Shown piece after piece: positions 1 through 7,989 of a stretch of DNA of 33,164 nt. A model generated the notes under the pieces. The model saw nothing but the letters and a program-made list of their open reading frames with translations. It ran no database searches and was not told the origin of the DNA. How positions within the stretch are numbered: the stretch's first letter is position 1; the number at the start of each line of letters is the position of its first letter. The stretch is from an uncultured Limimonas sp. (lineage in GTDB: Bacteria; Pseudomonadota; Alphaproteobacteria; Kiloniellales; Rhodovibrionaceae), in NCBI GenBank assembly GCA_913055855.1, contig CAJXKW010000021.1, positions 1-33,164 of the forward strand, in the 5' to 3' direction. A program made the position numbers and the translations under genes.

Positions 1-198
<198 letters not shown>

Positions 199-347
199 CC
201 CGCCCCACAAGGGTCCGTCTACGTCTTTTGCACCGGTGCAGGCGCAGACGGCCTCGCCCATCCGGTGGCGGCCTGCAAATCCAAACTATCCATTTGCGCC
301 ATCACGGGGTAGATTCGGGCACCAAGACCCATCCCGTCCTGAGCGCC

Positions 348-2270
348 ATGACGGATCGCCGTTCGGAGCCCGACACCGCTTTCGACTGGCTGGCCGCGCT
401 GCCCGAGGCCGTGTGCGTGACCGATGCACAGCTCGACGGGCCGGGGCCGCGGATCCGCTACGTCAACCCCGCGTTCGAGCGCCTCTTCGGCGACGCCGCC
501 GATGAGGTGGCCGGCCGGCGATTGCGCGGCTTCCTGGGTGGCGAGGCGGATGCGGCCGTTTCCCCGGAGATGCGGGCGGTGCTGCGCGCGGGCCGGACGT
601 GGCGCGTCTGCGCGGCCATCGGCCACAAGGACGGCGGCATCCTGGACGTGGCCTGGGCGATCTCGCCCGTGTGCGACCGCGCCGGGACGATCACCGGCTA
701 CGTCGGCACGGTGACGGAAGCTCCGCGCCCGGCCGCGCCCGAGCCGCGGGGCGACGCCAGCCTGGAGTCGTTCGAGAACGCGCCCTTCGGCATCTACAAC
801 ACCACCCCGGACGGCCGCTTCACCTGGGTCAACCCGGCGATGGCGCACATTTACGGCTGTGCCGATCCGGCGGAGTTCCTGTCCACCTTCGCCAACACCG
901 ACGTCGCCTTCGCCGATCCGGGCAACCCCTACCTGCCGGCCTACAAGCACAAGGCGTCGCGCGAGGCGTTTCTTGCGGAGATGGCGTCTTCCGGCCGCGT
1001 CAGCGGCTTCGAGGCGCTCGCCCGGCGCAAGGATGACACGGCGTTCTGGTCGCAGGAGGACGCGCGCGCCGTCCATGCCGACAACGGCACACTGGTCGGG
1101 TACGAGGGCTTCATCCAGGACATCACCGCGCGCAAGGAGGCCGAGCGGCAATTGCGCGAGAACGCCGCGCTGCTGGAGATGGCGGGCCGTGTGGCGCGTT
1201 TCGGCGGTTGGGCGGCGGATCTCGGGGCTGGGGTCGTGCACTGGTCGGACGTGGTCGCGGACATTCACGGGATGCCGCGCGGCTCGAGCCCCCCGATCGA
1301 TGTGACCATGGCGTTCATCGCCGAGTCCGACCGGGCGCGCATCCGGGCGGCGTTCGACCTCTGCGCCACCGAGGGCACGCCCTACGACCTGGAGGCGGAG
1401 CTGGTCACGGCCACGGGCCGGCGCACCTGGGTCCGGCTGGCGGGCGAGGCGGTGCGCGACGAGGGCGGCGAGATCGTCTGCGTCCAGGGGGCGCTGCAGG
1501 ACATTTCCGAGCGCAAGCGTGTGGAGACGAAGCTGCGCCGGGCGCGCGACCAGGCGCGCGCAGCCGATGCCTCCAAGACGCAGTTCCTCGCCAACATCAG
1601 CCACGAGCTGCGCACGCCGCTGAACGCCATTCTGGGGTTTTCCGACCTCATCCGGAACGCCACGCAGCCGGTGGGCGAGGCCGAGCGGCACAGCGAATAC
1701 GCCGACCACATCTTCGAAAGCGGCAGCCACCTGCTGGAGCTTGTCAACGACCTGCTGGACATGGCGCGCATCGATCAGGGGGCGTACACGCTGTGCGAGG
1801 AGCCGGTCGGGCTGCCCGAGGTCGTCGAGGCTTCCCTCAAGCTGGTCCAGCACATGGCGCGCCAGAAGGCGATCGAGCTGACCACCGACCTGCCCGCCGG
1901 GTTGCCCGGGATCTACGCCGACGCCCGGGCGCTGCGCCAGGTGGTGCTCAACCTCCTGACCAACGCCATCAAGTTCACGCCGGAAGGCGGACGCGTGTCG
2001 GTGATCGCGCGCAACGAGGCGCACGAACTCCGCCTGGACGTGGCGGACACCGGCGTGGGCATCCCCTCCCGGGACATCGAGCGCGTCCTGCGCCCGTTCG
2101 AGCGCGTGGAGAAGCACCTCTCCCACGACCGGCGCGGCGGCACCGGCCTGGGCCTGGGCATCAGCCGCAGCCTCGTCGAGATGCACGATGGCGAGCTGAC
2201 CCTGAGGAGCACCCCGGATGTGGGGACCGTGGCGCGGGTCCACCTGCCGAAGGCGCGTCTGATTCCTTAG
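348..2270 (+). CDS. Multi-PAS soluble sensor histidine kinase
   Basis: The 640-residue product has no membrane segment, so it should sense a cytoplasmic signal. Three PAS-type modules are visible: about residues 15-115 (FDWLAALPEAVCVTD), 140-265 (with FIQDITARKEAERQL) and 275-395 (with GALQDISERKRVETKL). The kinase core follows: a HisKA box FLANISHELRTPLNAILGF with phospho-acceptor His419, then a HATPase domain with N box NLLTNAIKFT, DTGVGI from Asp567 and GTGLGLGIS. There is no receiver domain and no response regulator gene next to it, so it is an orphan kinase with an unknown partner. The frame is open upstream to 138, inside dapB, but recognisable PAS sequence starts only after the ATG at 348. 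No strong ribosome-binding site precedes that ATG, so the start is uncertain. Confidence 0.88.
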   Translation: MTDRRSEPDTAFDWLAALPEAVCVTDAQLDGPGPRIRYVNPAFERLFGDAADEVAGRRLRGFLGGEADAAVSPEMRAVLRAGRTWRVCAAIGHKDGGILDVAWAISPVCDRAGTITGYVGTVTEAPRPAAPEPRGDASLESFENAPFGIYNTTPDGRFTWVNPAMAHIYGCADPAEFLSTFANTDVAFADPGNPYLPAYKHKASREAFLAEMASSGRVSGFEALARRKDDTAFWSQEDARAVHADNGTLVGYEGFIQDITARKEAERQLRENAALLEMAGRVARFGGWAADLGAGVVHWSDVVADIHGMPRGSSPPIDVTMAFIAESDRARIRAAFDLCATEGTPYDLEAELVTATGRRTWVRLAGEAVRDEGGEIVCVQGALQDISERKRVETKLRRARDQARAADASKTQFLANISHELRTPLNAILGFSDLIRNATQPVGEAERHSEYADHIFESGSHLLELVNDLLDMARIDQGAYTLCEEPVGLPEVVEASLKLVQHMARQKAIELTTDLPAGLPGIYADARALRQVVLNLLTNAIKFTPEGGRVSVIARNEAHELRLDVADTGVGIPSRDIERVLRPFERVEKHLSHDRRGGTGLGLGISRSLVEMHDGELTLRSTPDVGTVARVHLPKARLIP

Positions 2271-2320
2271 AGCAAAATCGATGAAAGCCGAACCGGCTTT
2301 CATCGTGAATTTTGCTCTAA
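2267..2320. repeat. Long interrupted palindrome at a convergent junction
   Basis: The left arm TTAGAGCAAAAT followed by GATGAAAGCCG is matched by CGGCTTTCATC and ATTTTGCTCTAA on the right, with a small bulge in the middle. The arms are about 24 bases and the centre is short. The element overlaps the stop codon of the sensor kinase and lies between it and the converging arginase gene, so it probably ends transcription in both directions. Its plan (outer AGAGC arms and a centre of the GAA-CCG-AACCGG-TTTC type) resembles small palindromic intergenic repeats of other alphaproteobacteria as I recall them. That resemblance needs a search. Confidence 0.8.
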
Positions 2321-2334
2321 CTTCCTGAAGAGCG

Positions 2335-2365
2335 GGCAAGTGCACCAATCCGATCGCATCCTGTC
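2335..2365. repeat. Degenerate partial copy of the 20.85 kb palindrome
   Basis: The bases around GATCGCATC at 2352-2360, with CCAA a few bases before and CTG after, match the right half of the palindrome at 20854-20895. A GGGCAAGTGC just before resembles its left arm with the middle removed. It lies between the long palindrome at 2267-2320 and the end of the arginase gene. The similarity is short and was found by eye. Confidence 0.45.
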
Positions 2366-2379
2366 CGAACGGCCGGATG

Positions 2380-3369
2380 TCATGGCCAGGGCCGGCGGCT
2401 GTCGAGCACGCGCGCCAGAATCTGCTCGCCGAACGCGCTCTCCACCAGCTCGACGGCGAGCCGGGCGGTCCGGTTGCGGGTGTCCAGCGCCGGGTTGACC
2501 TCCACCACGTCGAGCGAGGCCAGCGCGCCGCTGTCGTGGATCATCTCCATGGCGAGCTGGGCCTCGCGGTAGCTCAGCCCGCCCGGAACGGGCGTGCCCA
2601 CGCCGGGCGCGATCTCCGGGTCCAGGGCGTCCAGGTCCAGGCTCACGTGCAGGTGCGCGCTCCGGCCGGCGACGGCGTCCAGAATGCGCGCCATCGCGGG
2701 GCGCATGCCGGATTCGTCGATGCTGCGCATGTGCTGGACCTCGAGACCCGCATCCACGACGGCGCGCTTTTCGACCGCGTCCACCGCGCGCACGCCCAGT
2801 TGCCGGATCTGCCCAGGGCGGAGGATGGGCCGGCCGGGGCCGAGGGCGCACAGGGAATCCGGCCCGTGGCCGCACAGGATCGCCACGGCCATGCCGTGGA
2901 TGTTGCCCGAGGGTGAGGTTTCGGCTGTGTTGAAATCGGCGTGGGCGTCGATCCAGAGCACCGTCAGCGGCCGCCGCTGTGCCCGGGCGTGCTCGGCTGC
3001 CGCGGCGACGGATCCGATGCTCAGCGCGTGGTCGCCGCCCATGAGCACCGGAACTTCGCCGGCTGCGAGGGACTCCCGAACGGCACCGTGGACCGCCGCG
3101 GCCCAGGCCGCGGTTTCCGCCAGATGGCGATAGCCGGCCTCGGGCGCGCGCCCGGGGTGCGCCGGGCCCACAAGGTTGCCGCGGTCGCGGACGGTATAGC
3201 CCATCGCCGTCAGGGCTTCGGGCAGGCCGGCGACGCGCAGCGCCTCCGGCCCCATCGCGGCGCCGCGCGTGCCCGCCGCCACGTCCGAAGGCGCGCCGAT
3301 GAGCCCCACGGGCGGCGCGTCGCCCGGAGCCGGGCGGGTCCGTTCGCGGCGCCAGCCGGTGCCGGGCAT
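2380..3369 (-). CDS. rocF: Arginase (ureohydrolase family)
   Basis: The 329-residue product belongs to the arginase/agmatinase superfamily, which hydrolyses a guanidino group to urea at a two-manganese centre. The metal-binding motifs are intact: GGDHALSIGS (His114), DAHADFN (Asp141, His143, Asp145) and SLDLDALDP (Asp245, Asp247), followed by APGVGTPVPGGLSYRE and VEVNP. The GTPVPGGLSYRE loop and the N-terminal VGLIGAP fit true arginase (L-arginine to L-ornithine and urea) better than agmatinase, but substrate cannot be fixed by eye. The ATG at 3369 has a GGAGG six bases upstream. About 19 residues precede the conserved core. No ornithine-pathway gene is adjacent. Confidence 0.88.
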   Translation of the reverse strand: MPGTGWRRERTRPAPGDAPPVGLIGAPSDVAAGTRGAAMGPEALRVAGLPEALTAMGYTVRDRGNLVGPAHPGRAPEAGYRHLAETAAWAAAVHGAVRESLAAGEVPVLMGGDHALSIGSVAAAAEHARAQRRPLTVLWIDAHADFNTAETSPSGNIHGMAVAILCGHGPDSLCALGPGRPILRPGQIRQLGVRAVDAVEKRAVVDAGLEVQHMRSIDESGMRPAMARILDAVAGRSAHLHVSLDLDALDPEIAPGVGTPVPGGLSYREAQLAMEMIHDSGALASLDVVEVNPALDTRNRTARLAVELVESAFGEQILARVLDSRRPWP

Positions 3370-3441
3370 CGCGGTCCTCCGTCACGCCGGTTGCGACGGA
3401 CCCAGTTTGCCATCGGCCCGGTGCCGGTTACAGCGCCGCCG

Positions 3442-4137
3442 TCACGCCGCCGAGCCCTGGTCCCGGCCGGGCCGCCGGTTGCGCGCCGCGCGCTCGCGCC
3501 CGGCGAGGTACGCGGTGCCGCCGGCAACGGCGACGGTGAGCAGAATCACCGTCAGGGCCGCCGCGGAAACCTCCACGCGGAACAGCAGCAGGGCCCCCAG
3601 CAGCACCAGGTTGACGGCGAACCAGCGCTGCCCGCCGGCCTCGTTGAAGGCAAGTTCGCGCACCAGGGCGCTTTGCTGGACCAGCGCACGCCCGCGCTGC
3701 TTCAGGGCGCGCGGCAGGCTTACAAGGCCGCGGCTGACGCCGTCCTCGCCGGCGCGGATGCCCGCGGCCGTCACGAGCCCGACGATCAGCGGCGCCAGCG
3801 CCGCCAGCGCCGGCTGCGGGCTCGCCAGAACCGCCCAGGCGCCGGCCAGACCCAGCACGACGGCCGCCAGCGGCAGGACACGCAACACCGTGCGCGGCAG
3901 CCAGTGTGTCAGTTCGCCGTCCGGATCGGCGCCCGCCATGGCGTTGGCGAAGCCGCCGATGCCGCGCATGAAGAACCAGCCCGCCAGGGGCAGGCTGGCC
4001 ACCAGCGCGGCCGTACCCACCACGGTGGTGAAGCCGTTCCACGCGCCGGGGAAGACGAACGCTTGAAGCCCCAGCCAGACCAGGAAGGGCGTGAGGAGAA
4101 AACCCCCAGCGAGCCAGGGCACCCAGTGCATGGGCAT
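3442..4137 (-). CDS. Membrane protein of unknown function
   Basis: The 231-residue product is not recognised. It starts with a strongly hydrophobic segment (about residues 5-28) and has further likely membrane segments near 36-54, 85-105, 107-125 and 175-215, the last possibly two spans. Between them is a charged stretch (about 125-170, KQRGRALVQQSALVREL), and the C-terminus is basic (GRERAARNRRPGRD). It should sit in the inner membrane. The ATG at 4137 was chosen because GGAGG lies seven bases upstream, although the frame is open further. It lies 72 bases upstream of the arginase gene on the same strand, so the two could share a transcript. Nothing in the sequence indicates a function. Confidence 0.7.
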   Translation of the reverse strand: MPMHWVPWLAGGFLLTPFLVWLGLQAFVFPGAWNGFTTVVGTAALVASLPLAGWFFMRGIGGFANAMAGADPDGELTHWLPRTVLRVLPLAAVVLGLAGAWAVLASPQPALAALAPLIVGLVTAAGIRAGEDGVSRGLVSLPRALKQRGRALVQQSALVRELAFNEAGGQRWFAVNLVLLGALLLFRVEVSAAALTVILLTVAVAGGTAYLAGRERAARNRRPGRDQGSAA

Positions 4138-4328
4138 GGTCAAGCCTCCATCCAGGATCGATGCGAAAAAACCGGAGTGTTTTGGTCTTGTTTCTACCCT
4201 GATATGAGGCGATACGACACGGGGAAAGATGCGGCGGACTGCCGCACCGTGCGAGGGTGAGCGTGCTGCCCCCGGCCGGTGACGGCGCGGTCGCGGCGGC
4301 CGGCGCGGCGTGCTACATCCCACGCGCC

Positions 4329-5660
4329 ATGACCGATTCCCAAGCTTCCGCCCCAAAGACCGGCGCCCCGGGCGAGGCCCCGCGGCGTGCGGCGTTCGAC
4401 GTGCTCCGCCAGGTCCTCCGCCGGGGCAGCGACCTGGAGGGCGCCATCGCGCATTCGCCCCGCTGGCAGCAGCTCGGCGCGCGCGACAAGGCGTTCGCGC
4501 GCCAGCTTGCCGCGACCGTGTTGCGCCGCCTGGGCCAGATCGATGCCGCCATCGCCGCGTGCCTGGACAAACCGCTCAAGGCGAAGCTGAACGCGGTGCA
4601 GGATCTGCTGCGCCTGGGGGCGGCACAGGTGCTGTTCATGGAGGTCGCCGCGCACGCCGCGGTGGGCGAGACCGTGGGCCTCGCCACCGGTGTGCGCGTG
4701 GGCCCGCACAAGGGGCTGCTCAACGCGGTGCTCCGCCGGTTGGCGCGCGAGGGCCTGGACGTGCTGGGCGAGCACGACCCGGCCGCGCTGAACACACCCG
4801 ACTGGCTGTGGCGGCGCTGGACGGCGACCTACGGCGAGGCGACGGCGCGCGCCATTGCCGAACAGCACCTGCGCGAGCCGCCCCTGGATCTGAGCGTGGT
4901 CGACCCGGACCAGCGCGACGCCTGGGCGGCGAAGCTGGGCGCGACCGTGCTGCCCGGCGGTACGCTGCGCCTGCCGCCCGGGACCGGCGACGTGCGGCGC
5001 CTGCCCGGTTACGACGCGGGCGCGTGGTGGGTGCAGGACGCCGCGGCGGCGCTACCCGTCCGGCTCCTGGGCGACGTGGCGGACCGCGAGGTGGTCGACC
5101 TGTGCGCCGCGCCGGGCGGCAAGACGGCCCAGCTCGCGGCGGCGGGGGCACGCGTGCTCGCCGTGGACCGCTCGGTCGAGCGCTTGCAGCAGCTCGTGGG
5201 CAACCTGGAACGCCTGTCCCTGGCGGCCGCGACCGTCGCTGCGGAGGTCCAGGACTGGCAGCCGCCGCAGCAGCCGGAGACCATCCTCGTCGACGCGCCC
5301 TGCACGGCCACGGGGACCCTGCGCCGGCATCCCGACATCGCGCGCCTCAAGCAGCCCGCGGACGTGCCCTTCATGGCCGATCTCCAGGCGGAACTCCTGG
5401 ATGCCGCCGCGCAGCTCCTGGCGCCCGGCGGCACGCTGGTCTACGCCGTCTGTTCGCTGGAGCCCGAGGAAGGGCCCGAGCGCATCGCCGCGCTTCTGGA
5501 AGCCCGCGGCGAGATGTCGCGTGCTCCCTTTGCGCCGGAAGAGATTCCCGGATTTTCCGGCGCCGTCACAGCGGAAGGGGATCTGCGCACGCTTCCCCAT
5601 CACTGGGCGGAATCCGGCGGAATGGACGGGTTTTACGCCTGCCGGCTCCGAAAGGCGTAG
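4329..5660 (+). CDS. rsmB: 16S rRNA (cytosine-5) methyltransferase RsmB
   Basis: The 443-residue product methylates one cytosine of 16S rRNA with S-adenosylmethionine. Residues about 18-150 form a NusB-like RNA-binding domain (RRAAFDVLRQVLRRG, ARDKAFARQLAATVLRR). The C-terminal half is the methyltransferase: SAM-binding DLCAAPGGKTAQ from Asp257, DAPCTATGTLRRHPD with Cys325, and VYAVCSLEPEEG with Cys375. The paired cysteines are the mark of m5C RNA methyltransferases. The length is close to the usual 430-450. The frame is open back to 4257, but the family homology and the ATG at 4329 favour the later start. It could also be called a general NusB/RsmB/NOP family protein, but the full NusB domain supports RsmB. 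Confidence 0.9.
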   Translation: MTDSQASAPKTGAPGEAPRRAAFDVLRQVLRRGSDLEGAIAHSPRWQQLGARDKAFARQLAATVLRRLGQIDAAIAACLDKPLKAKLNAVQDLLRLGAAQVLFMEVAAHAAVGETVGLATGVRVGPHKGLLNAVLRRLAREGLDVLGEHDPAALNTPDWLWRRWTATYGEATARAIAEQHLREPPLDLSVVDPDQRDAWAAKLGATVLPGGTLRLPPGTGDVRRLPGYDAGAWWVQDAAAALPVRLLGDVADREVVDLCAAPGGKTAQLAAAGARVLAVDRSVERLQQLVGNLERLSLAAATVAAEVQDWQPPQQPETILVDAPCTATGTLRRHPDIARLKQPADVPFMADLQAELLDAAAQLLAPGGTLVYAVCSLEPEEGPERIAALLEARGEMSRAPFAPEEIPGFSGAVTAEGDLRTLPHHWAESGGMDGFYACRLRKA

Positions 5661-5774
5661 ACCGGCCGCCCCCTCCGCGGGCTTGCACGCCGGGGGCGTG
5701 GTGCGGAACCTGATCCGGGCCGCGGACGTTCATGTCAGGGTTCGCGCGCACCGAACAGGATGAAAGGTGGCTTC

Positions 5775-7850
5775 ATGAAAAAAGCGCTCGCCATTGTCGC
5801 CGGCGTCATCGTGCTGGTGATTGCCGTGGCGCTGATCGCGCCGTTCCTCATCCCCACGGAGACCTACACCGCGCAGGTGCGCAAGCAGGTGAAGGCGGCC
5901 ACGGGCCGCGACCTGGAAATCGCCGGCGACGTCGGCTTTTCCATCCTGCCCAGCACCCAGCTTACGGTGAACAAGGTGGCGTTTGCCAACGCCGAATGGG
6001 CGGATTCGCCGTATATGGCGCGGTTGGCGAAGCTGCGTGTGCAGGTCGATCCCTGGGCGCTGCTCTCGGGCAACCTGAAGGTCCAGAGCTTCGTCCTGGA
6101 GGAGCCGATCATCCAGCTTGCCATCAATCAAAACGGCCGTCCCAATTGGCAGTTCGACACCGGCAAGCCCGCCGCCGACAAGCCGGCCGCCGACGGCGAG
6201 GCGGCGCCGAAGGACGGCGGCATGGGCGCCCCGCTCCAGGACATCACCCTGGAAGACGTTCGCCTGGTCAACGGCAGCGTGACCTATGCCGATGCGCGCA
6301 GCGGCGCGCGCTACAGCGCGAATGCGGTGAACCTGTCGGTGGCCCTGAAAAGCCTGGACGCGCCGTTCGGGGCCGAGGGCTCGCTGACCTACAATGGCGA
6401 GCCCATCGAGCTGAACCTGGAGACGGGCGCGCCGCGCGGCCTGATGACGGGCAAGACGACCGAGGTCACGGTCAGCGCCGATTCCGCGCCGCTTGCGCTG
6501 GCCTACGACGGAACCGTCGCCATGGGGCCGCCGCGCACCCTGGACGGCTCGGTCGATCTGACCATCCCCAGCGTCAAGCGTCTCGCCGCCTGGGTGGGCG
6601 AACCGGTCGAGGCCGAACCGGGCACGCTGGAGACCTTCGAGCTGAAAGGGCAGGTCAGCGCGAAGGGGCCGCGCTACAGCTTTGCGGCCGAGCGCATCGC
6701 CTTCGACAAGATCCGCGGCGAGGGCGACCTCACGGCCGACATGAGCGGGGCCAAGCCGAACCTGACGGGGAACCTGAAGCTCGGCCGGCTCGACGTCACG
6801 CCGTACATGCCGCCGGCCACAGCCGAGGCCGATGCCCCGGCCGACGAGGAAGCGAAGGACGGCGCCGAGGCGCAGCCGGCGCAGTGGAGCGACGAAACCA
6901 TCGATGTCTCCGCGCTCAAGATGGTCAATGTCGACTTCGACGCCAGCGCGGAATCCATCAAGGCGCGCGACATTGAAGTCGGGCAGAGCGAGCTGGGCAT
7001 CACGCTGCAGGATGGCAAGCTCGTCGCGGACCTGCGCAAGCTGAACCTCTACGACGGCTCGGGCAGCGGCCGGGTCATGGTGGACAGCCGGCCCACGGCG
7101 CCGAAAATCGGCATGGCCTTCGACCTCGCCGGGGTGGCGGCACGCCCGCTGCTTACCGACGCCGCCGGGTTCGAGCGGCTCGAAGGCACGGGCAACATCC
7201 GCTTCGACGTCGCCTCGCAGGGGCCCTCGCAGAAGTCGCTGGTCGCCGGCCTGGACGGCGAGGGCGCGATCTCCTTCACCGACGGGGCGATCGTGGGCAT
7301 CAACCTGGCCCAGATGGTGCGCAACGTGGGCAACGCCTTCACCGGCGGCGGGACGCAAAAGACCGACTTCGCCGAGCTGGCCGGGACCTTCACCATCACC
7401 GACGGGGTGCTGAAGAACGAGGACCTGCTGCTGCTCAATCCGCTGCTGCGTGTGCGCGGGGCGGGTACCTCGGACCTGGAAGCGCGGATGGTGGATTACC
7501 GCGTGACGCCCAAGGCCGTCGCATCGCTCGAGGGCCAGGGCGGCGAGGTCCGGGAAAAGGGCGTGGCCGTGCCGGTCATCATCAAGGGGCCCTGGCACGA
7601 CCTGTCCTATAAGCCGGACCTGAAGAGCGTGCTCAAGGACGCCGTCAAGGACCCCGAGGCGATGAAGAAGGACGCCAAGAAGGCCATCAAGTCGCTGAAG
7701 TCGGGTGGCGGCGATATCGGCGAGACGCTGAAGGGCCTCACCGGCGGCGACGGCGCTGGCGATGGCGGTGACGCCGGCAGCAGCAATGGCGGCGACGTCA
7801 AGAAGAAGCTCGACGACGCCAAGGACAAGATGAAGAGCCTGTTCGAGTAG
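5775..7850 (+). CDS. AsmA family protein
   Basis: The 691-residue product has an N-terminal membrane anchor (MKKALAIVAGVIVLVIAVALI) and a long periplasmic part rich in beta strands. The order is typical of AsmA proteins: the N-terminal block TYTAQVRKQVKAATGRDLEI, the LTVNKVAFANAEW segment, the NGRPNWQFD motif and a C-terminal AsmA-2-like region from about residue 480 (GLDGEGAISFTDGAIVGINLAQMVR). The family is linked to outer-membrane assembly and lipid transport between membranes; the exact role here is unknown. The tail (about 630-691) is rich in Lys, Gly and Asp. AAAGGTGG stands five bases before the ATG at 5775, which is preferred over the ATG at 5760. The gene converges on the glycosyltransferase gene. 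Confidence 0.88.
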   Translation: MKKALAIVAGVIVLVIAVALIAPFLIPTETYTAQVRKQVKAATGRDLEIAGDVGFSILPSTQLTVNKVAFANAEWADSPYMARLAKLRVQVDPWALLSGNLKVQSFVLEEPIIQLAINQNGRPNWQFDTGKPAADKPAADGEAAPKDGGMGAPLQDITLEDVRLVNGSVTYADARSGARYSANAVNLSVALKSLDAPFGAEGSLTYNGEPIELNLETGAPRGLMTGKTTEVTVSADSAPLALAYDGTVAMGPPRTLDGSVDLTIPSVKRLAAWVGEPVEAEPGTLETFELKGQVSAKGPRYSFAAERIAFDKIRGEGDLTADMSGAKPNLTGNLKLGRLDVTPYMPPATAEADAPADEEAKDGAEAQPAQWSDETIDVSALKMVNVDFDASAESIKARDIEVGQSELGITLQDGKLVADLRKLNLYDGSGSGRVMVDSRPTAPKIGMAFDLAGVAARPLLTDAAGFERLEGTGNIRFDVASQGPSQKSLVAGLDGEGAISFTDGAIVGINLAQMVRNVGNAFTGGGTQKTDFAELAGTFTITDGVLKNEDLLLLNPLLRVRGAGTSDLEARMVDYRVTPKAVASLEGQGGEVREKGVAVPVIIKGPWHDLSYKPDLKSVLKDAVKDPEAMKKDAKKAIKSLKSGGGDIGETLKGLTGGDGAGDGGDAGSSNGGDVKKKLDDAKDKMKSLFE

Positions 7851-7862
7851 GGTCGTCCGGAT

Positions 7863-7893
7863 GCCGGTCGGGATTGATCAGATCCCGACTGGC
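7863..7893. terminator. Hairpin between convergent asmA-like and glycosyltransferase genes
   Basis: The arms GCCGGTCGGGAT (7863-7874) and ATCCCGACTGGC (7882-7893) pair over 12 positions with one G-U wobble and a seven-base loop. It begins 12 bases after the AsmA-like stop codon. There is no clear T run on either side, so termination is inferred from position. Confidence 0.55.
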
Positions 7894-7989
7894 GTACGGG
7901 ACAGCACTGCGCCGCCGCGAACCGATTATCCGGTAGCGCTATAAGGCGGTATCGTCGTGGTGGCGCGGCACGGTTTTCGCCACAGCGTG

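Noticed and set aside
219..2348. 709-codon open frame on the minus strand across the sensor kinase
   Set aside because: It mirrors the kinase gene, has no recognisable domain, and is rich in Arg, His, Val and Gly as expected for an antisense frame in GC-rich DNA.
2941..4260. 439-codon plus-strand frame over arginase and the membrane protein
   Set aside because: It crosses two supported minus-strand genes, has a low-complexity Arg/Gln/His composition and no family motif.
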